Virus record (IMG/VR): IMGVR_UViG_3300043568_002062
Location: 1-29,543 of that record
Origin: a virus
Length of the DNA stretch: 29,543 bases
Strand: one strand, 5' to 3'
Below, in pieces: positions 17,419 through 24,605 of the stretch. Position numbers and translations under genes: made by a program. Positions within the stretch are counted from its first letter, which is position 1, and every line of letters begins with the position of its first letter. The notes beneath the pieces are model-generated. The model ran no database searches and had not been told where the DNA came from. It saw only the letters and a program-made list of their open reading frames with translations.

Positions 17419-18383
17419 TGAAAAACAAAACAATTTTAATCACAGGCGGCTCGGGCCTAGTTGGACAAAACTTGACCAACAAACTGGTAGAAGATGGATA
17501 TACAAATATTCGTGTGCATTTGCATTCTCGTCAACCGCGAATCAAACATGACACTGTTGAATATGTCAGTGGTAATTTAACAGACTATGCTGATTGTCTT
17601 GCAGTTACTAAAAACGTTGACATTGTTATTCATGCTGCTGCCAGCACCAGCAATGCGGTAGACACTGTGCAAGATCCATTGGCACACGTTACTCCCAACG
17701 TGGCTATGAATAATTTTTTAATTGACAGTGCATATCGCAACAAGGTCAGCAAGTATATTTTTATCAGCAGCAACACAGTGTATCCTCCCAAAGGCGATGT
17801 ACCAGTGGCAGAAACAGACTTCTTGTACGACGAACCATATCCTGTTTACTTTCCAGTAGGATGGATGAAAAGATATGCAGAAGTACAATGCGAGTTGTAT
17901 GCCAAATATCTGCCCAACCCAATGACCACTGTGGTTATTCGTCCTGCCAATCTATTTGGTCCTCATGACAAGTACGACTTTGCCAAGTGTCACGTAACAC
18001 CTGCAACTATTCGCAAAGTAGCCGACAATCTAAATCCTATCCCAGTGTGGGGAGATGGTACAGAATTGCGAGATCTATTGTACATTGATGACTTCGTTGA
18101 AGCACTACAATTGGTAATTGAAAAACAAGAAACATACGATGTGTTTAACATAGGTTGCAACAATGTGTATTCTGTGAACGATGTGTTGTTCACAATGAAG
18201 CAACTGGTAGACAACAACAATCCTATTGAGTATGTAACTGGAAAGCCTAGCATGATCCCTACACGTAAGATTGATTCTACAAAGATTGAACGTGTGCTAG
18301 GATGGACTGCTAAAACACCATTGCATATTGGTTTGAAGAAGGCCTACGATTGGTATCTGGCAAACAAAGAAGAATTCAAATGA
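17418..18383 (+). CDS. NAD-dependent epimerase/dehydratase (extended SDR), atypical active site
   Basis: A 321-residue protein. TGGSGLVGQNL at 9-19 is the nucleotide-binding loop, with HAAAST in the second block, FISSNTVYPP at about 115-124, RPANLFGPHD and GDGTELRDLLYIDDF. It resembles GDP-fucose synthase/WcaG and UDP-glucose epimerase relatives. In the catalytic YxxxK motif the Lys is K151 (GWMKRYAE) but the Tyr position is Val147. The same replacement type occurs in the 15731 gene. It is likely a nucleotide-sugar enzyme; the precise substrate is not deducible. It is coupled to both neighbours. Confidence 0.83.
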   Translation: MKNKTILITGGSGLVGQNLTNKLVEDGYTNIRVHLHSRQPRIKHDTVEYVSGNLTDYADCLAVTKNVDIVIHAAASTSNAVDTVQDPLAHVTPNVAMNNFLIDSAYRNKVSKYIFISSNTVYPPKGDVPVAETDFLYDEPYPVYFPVGWMKRYAEVQCELYAKYLPNPMTTVVIRPANLFGPHDKYDFAKCHVTPATIRKVADNLNPIPVWGDGTELRDLLYIDDFVEALQLVIEKQETYDVFNIGCNNVYSVNDVLFTMKQLVDNNNPIEYVTGKPSMIPTRKIDSTKIERVLGWTAKTPLHIGLKKAYDWYLANKEEFK

Positions 18384-19315
18384 AAGTTTTAATCACCGGC
18401 GGTGCTGGCTATTTAGGGTCTACTCTGGCTGAACATTTGTTAACCAATGGTCACACAGTGACAGTGTTGGACAACATCATGTACAAACAACTGTCACTGT
18501 TGCATTTGTTCAAACGAGAAGGATTTAAATTCATCTACGGAGATGTTAGAGATACTTCACTGTTGTTGGATGCAGTCAAACGGCATGATGTTATTATTCC
18601 GTTGGCTGCTATTGTGGGCATGCCTGCTTGCAAAGCAAATCCACAATTGGCCGAAGATGTAAACTACAAGCAAATCAGAAATATTGTTAGTGTGATTAGG
18701 GACAACCAACAGCTAATTCTGCCAAACACCAACAGTCAGTATGGATCATCGGACAGCATCATTACAGAAGAAAGTGCATTTAATCCGCTGTCGCTTTATG
18801 CAAAAACCAAATGCGATGCAGAGGATGCAGTGTTGCACAACAAAAAAGGTGTGGTGCTTAGACTTGCAACTGTGTTTGGTGTGAGTCCACGAATGCGTCA
18901 AGACCTGTTGGTAAATGATTTTGTGTACAAAGCAATGGTAGACGGATACTTGGTGTTGTTTGAAGCACATTTCAAACGTAACTACATACATGTGCAGGAT
19001 ATTGCTCGTACATTTGAATTCATAATGAACAATTACGACGGTTGTAAAGGGCAAGCATACAATGTGGGTCTCAGCACTGCCAATTTAAGCAAGTTAGAAC
19101 TAGCTGAAAAGATAAAACAGCATATTCCTAACCTTGTGATCAAACAAGACGAATTTAGCAAAGATTTTGACAAAAGAAATTACACAGTATCTAATGAAAA
19201 AATAGAAAAATTAGGCTGGCAACCGTTGTATGATTTAGATTACGGGATCAAACAATTGATAGATGCGTATCAAATCATTATAACTAACAACAACAGGAGT
19301 TTTACAAATCTATGA
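18380..19315 (+). CDS. NAD-dependent epimerase/dehydratase (extended SDR), intact active site
   Basis: A 311-residue protein from the ATG at 18380 (ATGA overlap); a longer in-frame start at 18350 lies inside the previous gene. TGGAGYLGS at 6-14 binds NAD, D31 follows in the ribose-binding strand, and GDVRD and PLAAIVG are as in UDP-glucose 4-epimerase/dTDP-glucose dehydratase relatives. The catalytic YAKTK (Y140, K144) is complete. NYIHVQDIART and YNVG are typical C-terminal elements. The substrate is a nucleotide sugar by family; which one is not determined. The stop overlaps the next gene (ATGA). Confidence 0.87.
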   Translation: MKVLITGGAGYLGSTLAEHLLTNGHTVTVLDNIMYKQLSLLHLFKREGFKFIYGDVRDTSLLLDAVKRHDVIIPLAAIVGMPACKANPQLAEDVNYKQIRNIVSVIRDNQQLILPNTNSQYGSSDSIITEESAFNPLSLYAKTKCDAEDAVLHNKKGVVLRLATVFGVSPRMRQDLLVNDFVYKAMVDGYLVLFEAHFKRNYIHVQDIARTFEFIMNNYDGCKGQAYNVGLSTANLSKLELAEKIKQHIPNLVIKQDEFSKDFDKRNYTVSNEKIEKLGWQPLYDLDYGIKQLIDAYQIIITNNNRSFTNL

Positions 19316-19743
19316 AACAAAGAAAATATCTACCAACACTGGGTGATCTAATTGATCGATTGAGCATTGTGCAACTAAAGGAAGTGTTTATTTCCGAACA
19401 CAAGGATGCATACTCAAAGGAAATTGAAGAGATTGTACACGATATACAGATGATACTGGATGACACTAGAGGCCAGATTGATGCTGACACCATCCGTGCA
19501 ATTGTTGTGGTATCACAGATGAATTTGCATATCTGGCACAATGAGTCCAACTTCCGACGTGGTGTTAAAGAAGGCAATCTGGAGTTGACACACGGACTGA
19601 ACGGAATTCGAAACACTGCAAAAAACAAGATACAAGAACTTGTGGGTGGAAGAAAAGATTACAAAGTAGATTGTCTAGCTGCTGATTTTAAAACCTGGGA
19701 AATCAGCTGGAGTTCACAAAACCCCGACGACAAAACAACATGA
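19312..19743 (+). CDS. Small helical protein, DUF4254-like
   Basis: A 143-residue, mostly helical protein. Conserved-looking segments are PTLGDLIDRLSIVQLKE near the start, QMNLHIWHNESNFRRG in the middle, and LTHGLNGIRNTAKNKI followed by KVDCLAADFKTWEISW. The LxLWHxExxxR and LNxxRNxxKxxI pattern resembles DUF4254 proteins, found in bacterial glycan or LPS gene clusters. This match is from memory of the pattern and is tentative. It is coupled by ATGA on both sides, between an epimerase and an SGNH gene, so a helper role in the glycan pathway is the working guess. Confidence 0.5.
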   Translation: MKQRKYLPTLGDLIDRLSIVQLKEVFISEHKDAYSKEIEEIVHDIQMILDDTRGQIDADTIRAIVVVSQMNLHIWHNESNFRRGVKEGNLELTHGLNGIRNTAKNKIQELVGGRKDYKVDCLAADFKTWEISWSSQNPDDKTT

Positions 19744-20678
19744 AGTTTGATACCAACAAAAGTGTAAAAGGCATGGTGTTTGCCGGCTGTTCGTTCACAT
19801 GGGGACAGGGACTGTGGTACTACAGTTTTTCTGAAAGCCTTGATCAAACAATTGACGAAAATTTTGGTTACCATCCTAGATTGTACACACGGGCACATTT
19901 TGCATTCAAAGATGCAAGTAGATATCCACGGCTGGTGGCCAATCACTTTGACACATACGAAATAGTTCGGCCCAGCAACGGTGGCAGCAACGATGGTATG
20001 ATCAAGTATTGGAATCAATGTTTCGAAGCTGATCAGTGTCCGCAAGAGTCACTATATGTGCCGTCAGCTGCATATGATTACACCGACAGACGATACGACA
20101 ATCAACCACCGTCGGAAGTTCGGCAACAGAATCCTTTATGGTTTGACGAAGTAACCAAGCTGAATTACGAAGATGTATCGCATTTGATTTTTCAAGTTAC
20201 TGCATGGCCTAGAACCTTAACTTCTGTACAACATGATGGCCGGACCATACCAATGCCAATTAGGTTGACCTGGGACAAGGATAGGCCTTACAATCAAGTG
20301 TTGCTGAAACAATTAGAAGACAACAATACAACACTTGGGGAACTGCATCAAAAACAAATGTTGGATGTTGCAAATTCTATAAAAGAGTTTTTGCAAAAAT
20401 GTGAAAGCAACGGAATCAAAACTCTAATTATGCCATGGCCCGAAGACATGTACGATATCATAAAAGACGATGTATGGATGGCAGACAGATTGATTTCTTT
20501 GGATCACAACGGAAACACTTTTTCCAGCATAGAAAAACTAATGTTGTCTGATAACAGTTTGGTTATTTTAAAAGATCATGAAAATTTTGAAGTACCTCCA
20601 ATAGATGGTCATCCATCGTTACTGTGTCATCGCGTTATGGCAGATGCTGTAATTAAAAAAATAAATCAAAGCAGATGA
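19740..20678 (+). CDS. SGNH-like hydrolase/acyltransferase family protein
   Basis: A 312-residue protein. GMVFAGCSFTWGQGLWYYS (from residue 11) is block I with Ser in GCS. RPSNGGSNDG matches the Gly block, SHLIFQVTAWPR the Asn-block strand, and DGHPSLLCHRVMAD (D289, H291) the Asp/His block. It is a close paralogue of the 21376 gene at both ends; a different SGNH-like gene sits between them. SNGIKTLIMPWPED precedes the terminal block, as in its paralogue. An O-acyl hydrolase or transferase role is inferred from family and context. Confidence 0.68.
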   Translation: MKFDTNKSVKGMVFAGCSFTWGQGLWYYSFSESLDQTIDENFGYHPRLYTRAHFAFKDASRYPRLVANHFDTYEIVRPSNGGSNDGMIKYWNQCFEADQCPQESLYVPSAAYDYTDRRYDNQPPSEVRQQNPLWFDEVTKLNYEDVSHLIFQVTAWPRTLTSVQHDGRTIPMPIRLTWDKDRPYNQVLLKQLEDNNTTLGELHQKQMLDVANSIKEFLQKCESNGIKTLIMPWPEDMYDIIKDDVWMADRLISLDHNGNTFSSIEKLMLSDNSLVILKDHENFEVPPIDGHPSLLCHRVMADAVIKKINQSR

Positions 20679-21373
20679 AAAATATTTTAATATTAGGAGA
20701 CACATGGGGAATTACTCCCAGTCATATGTGGACTATAGATAAATCTGTTTCACAATGGTTTGAATTTCAGTTGATGAAAAAAGGACATGCAGTTTCTAAC
20801 AGAGCATGGGGTGGCAACAGCAACAACTACCAACTGACCCAAGCCGAAGTGTATCTTGATGCCACAGCAGGCACGCCTCAGCAGGTAGATTTGATCATTT
20901 GGTTTCATAGCGAACTGGTTAGAGATTTTATCAAAGATGAAACTGACCAGTTCGCTGCAATTGGATATGATGCAGTGCTAGAAATTACAGCAGAACGCAT
21001 GTACAACTGGGCAAGTCAAATCAAACAGACTCACCCAACAGTGCAATGGGCCATAATGGGCGGCCATGCACCATTGCACGATTCAAAGAAACACCTGTTG
21101 GATTGGGCAGACTTTAGAATAGACAACTTACGTGCTCGCATAGCAGGACAGGATATTCCTGCCAGCCATGCATTTGAATTCTTGGAAAGAGGCAAAGGAA
21201 GTTTGTGGGATTGGCCAGGCATTTCAGACAGTATTATTCAGAGAGAACTGGTAATAAAAGAACAAATTACAGCAGCAACAACAGACACCACAAAATTTTA
21301 CAATCAAAAGCATCCTGCACTGGAGCCGATGAAGTTGCTTGCACACGAAATAATGGAACATTTTAAAATTTAA
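20675..21373 (+). CDS. SGNH-like family protein (GDT variant)
   Basis: A 232-residue protein. MKNILILGDTWG has the block I position with Thr instead of Ser (GDT rather than GDS or GCS). AWGGNSNNYQLTQ fits the Gly/Asn block and VDLIIWFHSELVRD the third block. NQKHPALEPMKLLAHEI gives a C-terminal HP but no clear Asp before it. With Thr for Ser and no clear Asp it may be catalytically altered or a non-hydrolytic relative. It is coupled by ATGA upstream and lies 2 nt before the next gene. Confidence 0.6.
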   Translation: MKNILILGDTWGITPSHMWTIDKSVSQWFEFQLMKKGHAVSNRAWGGNSNNYQLTQAEVYLDATAGTPQQVDLIIWFHSELVRDFIKDETDQFAAIGYDAVLEITAERMYNWASQIKQTHPTVQWAIMGGHAPLHDSKKHLLDWADFRIDNLRARIAGQDIPASHAFEFLERGKGSLWDWPGISDSIIQRELVIKEQITAATTDTTKFYNQKHPALEPMKLLAHEIMEHFKI

Positions 21374-21375
21374 TT

Positions 21376-22242
21376 ATGAAAAGTAAACAAAATGCAAAAG
21401 TAACCAAAGGAATTGTATTTGCCGGCTGTTCATTCACATGGGGACAGGGACTTTATTATTACAGCAATCTTGATTCTTTACAAGAACCGCCGCCGGATCA
21501 ATACAATCCAGAATTTGTTAGAGATTCCCATATCAAATTTATGGAAACCGTTAGATATCCTCGACTGGTCGCTAATCATTTTGGAACCTATGAATTTGTG
21601 CATCCACGCAACGGGGGCAGTAACCATGGCGCAGTTGCTTACTGGCGCAGTTGCTTTACCAACAAAGACAAAGATGCCAAAGTGTATAATGATCCAATCA
21701 AACCATTGGAGTACAATGAAATCTCGCACCTGGTGTTTCAGTTAACACAGTGGCAACGAGACAACTTCATCATGGAAATTGATGGAGAAAAACACGATAT
21801 TCCGTACCACTGTATCGGACAATCTCAGTACAAGAATAAGTTTTTCAAATGGTTGGATGCTCAAGGTGTATCCATGGACACATGGACAGAGTCTTACATA
21901 CAAAGAGGGCTGGATGATGTTAAGGCATTGTTGCAGGAATGCGAGGCCAACGGAATTAAAACAACAATTTTTACATGGCCTTCAGAATATCTAAGATTCA
22001 TAGAAAAAGACGCATGGTTAAAAGAACGTTTACTGTCATTTGAATACAAGAATACCGCCTACAGAAGTATTGAAGATTTGATGTGTCCTGGTGCTATGCA
22101 GAACAAAGGATACAATCCTGAACTCACAGTCAAATGGGATGAAACGGAATTTGAAGTAACACCCAAAGATCACCATCCATCTGTGTCGTGCCATCAAGTA
22201 ATGGCTGATAATATTATTAAAAGAATTCAAGGAACCTTATAA
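21376..22242 (+). CDS. SGNH-like hydrolase/acyltransferase family protein
   Basis: A 288-residue paralogue of the 19740 protein. GIVFAGCSFTWGQGLYYYS is block I, HPRNGGSNHG the Gly block, SHLVFQLTQWQR the Asn-block strand, ANGIKTTIFTWPSEY precedes the C-terminal part, and DHHPSVSCHQVMAD is the Asp/His block. The N-terminal coding DNA of the two genes is also similar, indicating duplication. Its stop and the start of the ThDP beta gene share one base (TAATG), tying the two translationally. A role in acyl-group chemistry on the glycan is inferred. Confidence 0.67.
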   Translation: MKSKQNAKVTKGIVFAGCSFTWGQGLYYYSNLDSLQEPPPDQYNPEFVRDSHIKFMETVRYPRLVANHFGTYEFVHPRNGGSNHGAVAYWRSCFTNKDKDAKVYNDPIKPLEYNEISHLVFQLTQWQRDNFIMEIDGEKHDIPYHCIGQSQYKNKFFKWLDAQGVSMDTWTESYIQRGLDDVKALLQECEANGIKTTIFTWPSEYLRFIEKDAWLKERLLSFEYKNTAYRSIEDLMCPGAMQNKGYNPELTVKWDETEFEVTPKDHHPSVSCHQVMADNIIKRIQGTL

Positions 22243-22781
22243 TGAGTGCTGCTCCCCTATCTCCCTACAAAGACGAGTTGACCAAGTCCATGACATGGTT
22301 GGCACAACAAGACAATGTTGTTTTTATTGGACAGCAGATTGTGTATGCTGGCAATCCAATGAGCACCACATTGTCTGGTGTATCAAAAGATCTAATGATT
22401 GAAGTGCCAGTGATGGAAGAAACACAAATGGGCATGACTTTGGGGTTGGCCATGGCTGGCAAGACTGTGATAACATTCTATCCTAGGTGGGATTTTATTG
22501 TGTTGGCAGTGAATCAGTTGGTAAATCACATTGACAAATATCAATTGATGACAGGAAAGACTGCTAACATATTTGTTCGATTGGGCAAAGGATCTGACAA
22601 GCCATTGGATCCTGGACACCAGCACAAAGGCAACTACCTGGAAGAGTTTAAATCAATGTGTCCGAACATTACCTTCTGGGATTGCAAAAACAAGGATGAC
22701 ATATTTGAAAACTATGTATCTGCATACAAGCAAGGTGGTGTTCATGTGTTAGTTGAATACCCGGAATTGTACTTTGCATGA
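22242..22781 (+). CDS. ThDP-dependent enzyme, E1-beta-like pyrimidine-binding subunit (short)
   Basis: A 179-residue protein. VPVMEETQMGMTLGLAMAG matches the segment of E1-beta and transketolase PYR domains that holds the catalytic Glu (E59), which contacts the aminopyrimidine of ThDP. The following PRWDFIVLAVNQLVNHIDK and PGHQHKGNYLEEF also align with E1-beta. The C-terminal transketolase domain of ordinary E1-beta (about 320 residues in total) is absent, leaving only the PYR domain. Together with the PP-domain protein at 12321 it would reconstitute a minimal two-chain ThDP enzyme, comparable in architecture to two-subunit decarboxylases. Its reaction is unknown. Coupled by ATGA to the methyltransferase-like gene. 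Confidence 0.78.
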   Translation: MSAAPLSPYKDELTKSMTWLAQQDNVVFIGQQIVYAGNPMSTTLSGVSKDLMIEVPVMEETQMGMTLGLAMAGKTVITFYPRWDFIVLAVNQLVNHIDKYQLMTGKTANIFVRLGKGSDKPLDPGHQHKGNYLEEFKSMCPNITFWDCKNKDDIFENYVSAYKQGGVHVLVEYPELYFA

Positions 22782-23335
22782 TACAACAAGTCAACGCCGA
22801 TGCATTCAGCAGTGGCCAGATTGGCAGTAAGATTTGGCTCTGTGAAGAATTAGAACGGCTGTTTGATTCTGTAGATAAAATTTGGATCTACGGTGGCTGG
22901 TACGGCATGAGTGCATTCCTGTTACAGAGTAGGGGCAATATGCGTATAGGACAAATACGCAGTTACGATGTTGATCCAGAGTGTGAAGCAGTTGCTGACA
23001 TGATCAATGAAAATTGGGTTATTGACAATTGGAAGTTTAAAGCCAAGACACAGGATTGCAATGCATTAGACCTAGATTGGAATGGCCCAGATCTAGTTAT
23101 AAATACAAGCACCGAGCATTTCGAATGTTTGGACTGGTGGAACAGTATCCCAAAAGGAACCGCTGTAGCACTTCAAGGCAACAATATGCCGCACGAAGAT
23201 CACCACATACACAGCAGTAGCTTAGATGAGTTTGTACAAACTTATCCGGTTAGTACCCTACTGTTCAACGGCCAAAAAGATTTTGAATATCCCAACTGGA
23301 AATTTAGTAGATTTATGCTAATTGGCATAAAATAA
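22778..23335 (+). CDS. Class I SAM-dependent methyltransferase-like protein
   Basis: A 185-residue protein. IWIYGGWYGMSAFLL is a glycine-rich motif I, and YDVDPECEAVADMI places an Asp at the end of strand 2 as in SAM-binding Rossmann folds. A TSTEHF segment follows strand 4 (DLVINTSTEHF), where methyltransferases carry their motif IV. The family is recognisable by fold, but the target atom is not. It is the last gene of the long coupled run; the next gene has its own promoter and a strong Shine-Dalgarno. Confidence 0.6.
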   Translation: MIQQVNADAFSSGQIGSKIWLCEELERLFDSVDKIWIYGGWYGMSAFLLQSRGNMRIGQIRSYDVDPECEAVADMINENWVIDNWKFKAKTQDCNALDLDWNGPDLVINTSTEHFECLDWWNSIPKGTAVALQGNNMPHEDHHIHSSSLDEFVQTYPVSTLLFNGQKDFEYPNWKFSRFMLIGIK

Positions 23336-23344
23336 CCAGAATAT

Positions 23345-23373
23345 TTGACTTTTGCCGTTGTTTTTGTTAAACT
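23345..23373 (+). promoter_or_regulatory. Sigma-70-like promoter before lysis/Fe-S operon
   Basis: TTGACT at 23345-23350, a 17-nt spacer, and TAAACT at 23368-23373. It lies in the first real intergenic gap (89 bp) after more than 23 kb of coupled genes. The -10 is a 4/6 match, weaker than the two perfect promoters elsewhere in the window. Confidence 0.55.
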
Positions 23374-23411
23374 AGTGTGCTATTGCATAACTATTTTACC
23401 AACTAACAAAG

Positions 23412-23419
23412 AAGGAGGT
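23412..23419 (+). promoter_or_regulatory. Strong Shine-Dalgarno AAGGAGGT
   Basis: AAGGAGGT lies 5 nt before the ATG at 23425, a full anti-SD match. Most genes in the long upstream operon have weak sites, so this gene is set up for high independent translation. Confidence 0.8.
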
Positions 23420-23424
23420 CAATT

Positions 23425-24003
23425 ATGACTGAAATTGTGCTAGATAGGAAAGACTCTACATCAGAGTTGTCACCTATGATAATCAAAGGAGTTAACTTTT
23501 TGTTGATGATTTTGGCATTGACACTGGCAGTGTCCTTGTTGAAATGGACAGTGACTGACAAACTGGAAAAGTTTGAATCAGTGGAAGGTTCTCAAATTAC
23601 AACCAAAGTAAGAGAAAGGCAACTGGCCTGTCTTGCAAAGAATATCTACTACGAAGCAGGCAATCAACCATTTGAAGGCAAGGTTGCTGTTGCACAAGTA
23701 ACATTAAACAGAACAGAAAGTGGATTATACCCTGCGGATATCTGCCAAACAATTTACCAAAAGAACATCGTGTATGAAAAGGTATTGTGTCAGTTCAGTT
23801 GGGTGTGTGATCGCACTGTGCTTGCTAGATCTGTAAACAACACAACCTACAACGAAAGCATGGAAGTGGCCAAAAAAGTTCTATTAGAAGGATTCAGATT
23901 GCCTAGTCTAACTGAAGCCATGTACTTTCACGGTGACTACATCAATCCGGGCTGGAAACGCCAAAAGATTACCAAAATTGGCAATCATATTTTTTACAAA
24001 TAA
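23425..24003 (+). CDS. Membrane-anchored cell wall hydrolase, SleB/Hydrolase_2 family
   Basis: A 192-residue protein. A single hydrophobic segment at about 20-40 (NFLLMILALTLAVSLL) acts as an N-terminal anchor and precedes the Hydrolase_2 domain. Diagnostic elements are NIYYEAGNQP with the likely catalytic Glu (E77), VAVAQVTLNR, YPADICQTIYQ, CQFSWVCD, and a MYFHGDYINPGW end. The family includes spore-cortex and phage endolysin muraminidases/transglycosylases. In a phage it is most likely the endolysin or a peptidoglycan hydrolase used at lysis, with an anchor that could make it a signal-anchor-release type. The gene next to it encodes a membrane protein. Confidence 0.85.
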   Translation: MTEIVLDRKDSTSELSPMIIKGVNFLLMILALTLAVSLLKWTVTDKLEKFESVEGSQITTKVRERQLACLAKNIYYEAGNQPFEGKVAVAQVTLNRTESGLYPADICQTIYQKNIVYEKVLCQFSWVCDRTVLARSVNNTTYNESMEVAKKVLLEGFRLPSLTEAMYFHGDYINPGWKRQKITKIGNHIFYK

Positions 24004-24012
24004 GGAAACATT

Positions 24013-24345
24013 ATGAAAATTTTTAACTTGGTATTTGGTTCGATGGCAAATGTGTTTGTGGGAATATTTGAATTTGCAAAAACTCATTTGGGACATGTTA
24101 GTGCTCACACACTGGGATGGATCACTATTGTGCTTATGCACTTTGCAAGCATTCCTACACTGGTTGCAGTACTGATGGCGCAAGGAGATAAATTGCCTCC
24201 TGTGGATCTGATGATTTTTGTATGGGCGGCACTTACTACGCTGTTCTTCAAAAGTCTCATTGAAAAGAACTTTTTGTACATCGCTACCATTTGCATGGGA
24301 TTTTTGGCACAAACAGTATTGATGGGATTGATTCTATTTAAATAA
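24013..24345 (+). CDS. Small polytopic membrane protein (holin candidate)
   Basis: A 110-residue hydrophobic protein with three or four likely membrane segments, around residues 33-53 (LGWITIVLMHFASIPTLVAV), 65-82 (LMIFVWAALTTLFF) and 86-108. It starts 9 nt after the hydrolase stop, with AAGGAA overlapping that stop as its Shine-Dalgarno. Its size, topology and position next to the peptidoglycan hydrolase make it a candidate holin, but no holin family signature was recognised and other membrane roles are possible. Confidence 0.6.
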   Translation: MKIFNLVFGSMANVFVGIFEFAKTHLGHVSAHTLGWITIVLMHFASIPTLVAVLMAQGDKLPPVDLMIFVWAALTTLFFKSLIEKNFLYIATICMGFLAQTVLMGLILFK

Positions 24346-24353
24346 ATAGAAGT

Positions 24354-24605
24354 ATGAAAGTTATAGAACTGTTAGCAGAAAAGAAACTTAAAGCGCCCAC
24401 ATCGAGTGAATGCTCTGTGGGCCATTCTCGTTTGAGCAATGTACGGTACAGCCAGTGTGTCAGCCTTGGCATGTTAAAACACGACAGTAGTCATACCGCA
24501 GGCACTGGTACCCAGGGCAAAAAAGGCACTGGAGTAAAACTACGTGGCAAGAAAATGAAAAGTGAAATACACGGCGGGCCTGTCAAAGACTATGACGGCA
24601 AGTGA
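24354..24605 (+). CDS. Small basic protein of unknown function
   Basis: An 83-residue protein that I do not recognise. It opens with MKVIELLAEKKL, then has a Ser/His/Gly-rich middle with two Cys residues (in SECSVGH and YSQCVSL). A Lys/Gly-rich C-terminal part (GTGTQGKKGTGVKLRGKK) suggests nucleic-acid or phosphate contact. It lies 8 nt after the membrane protein and its stop shares a base with the IscA-like start (TGATG). It is translationally linked to the Fe-S genes, but nothing shows a link in function. Confidence 0.6.
   Translation: MKVIELLAEKKLKAPTSSECSVGHSRLSNVRYSQCVSLGMLKHDSSHTAGTGTQGKKGTGVKLRGKKMKSEIHGGPVKDYDGK

Noticed and set aside
24334-24349. Transcription terminator after the membrane protein gene
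   Set aside because: The inverted repeat is all A/T except its end pair and has no following T-run, so it would not terminate well.
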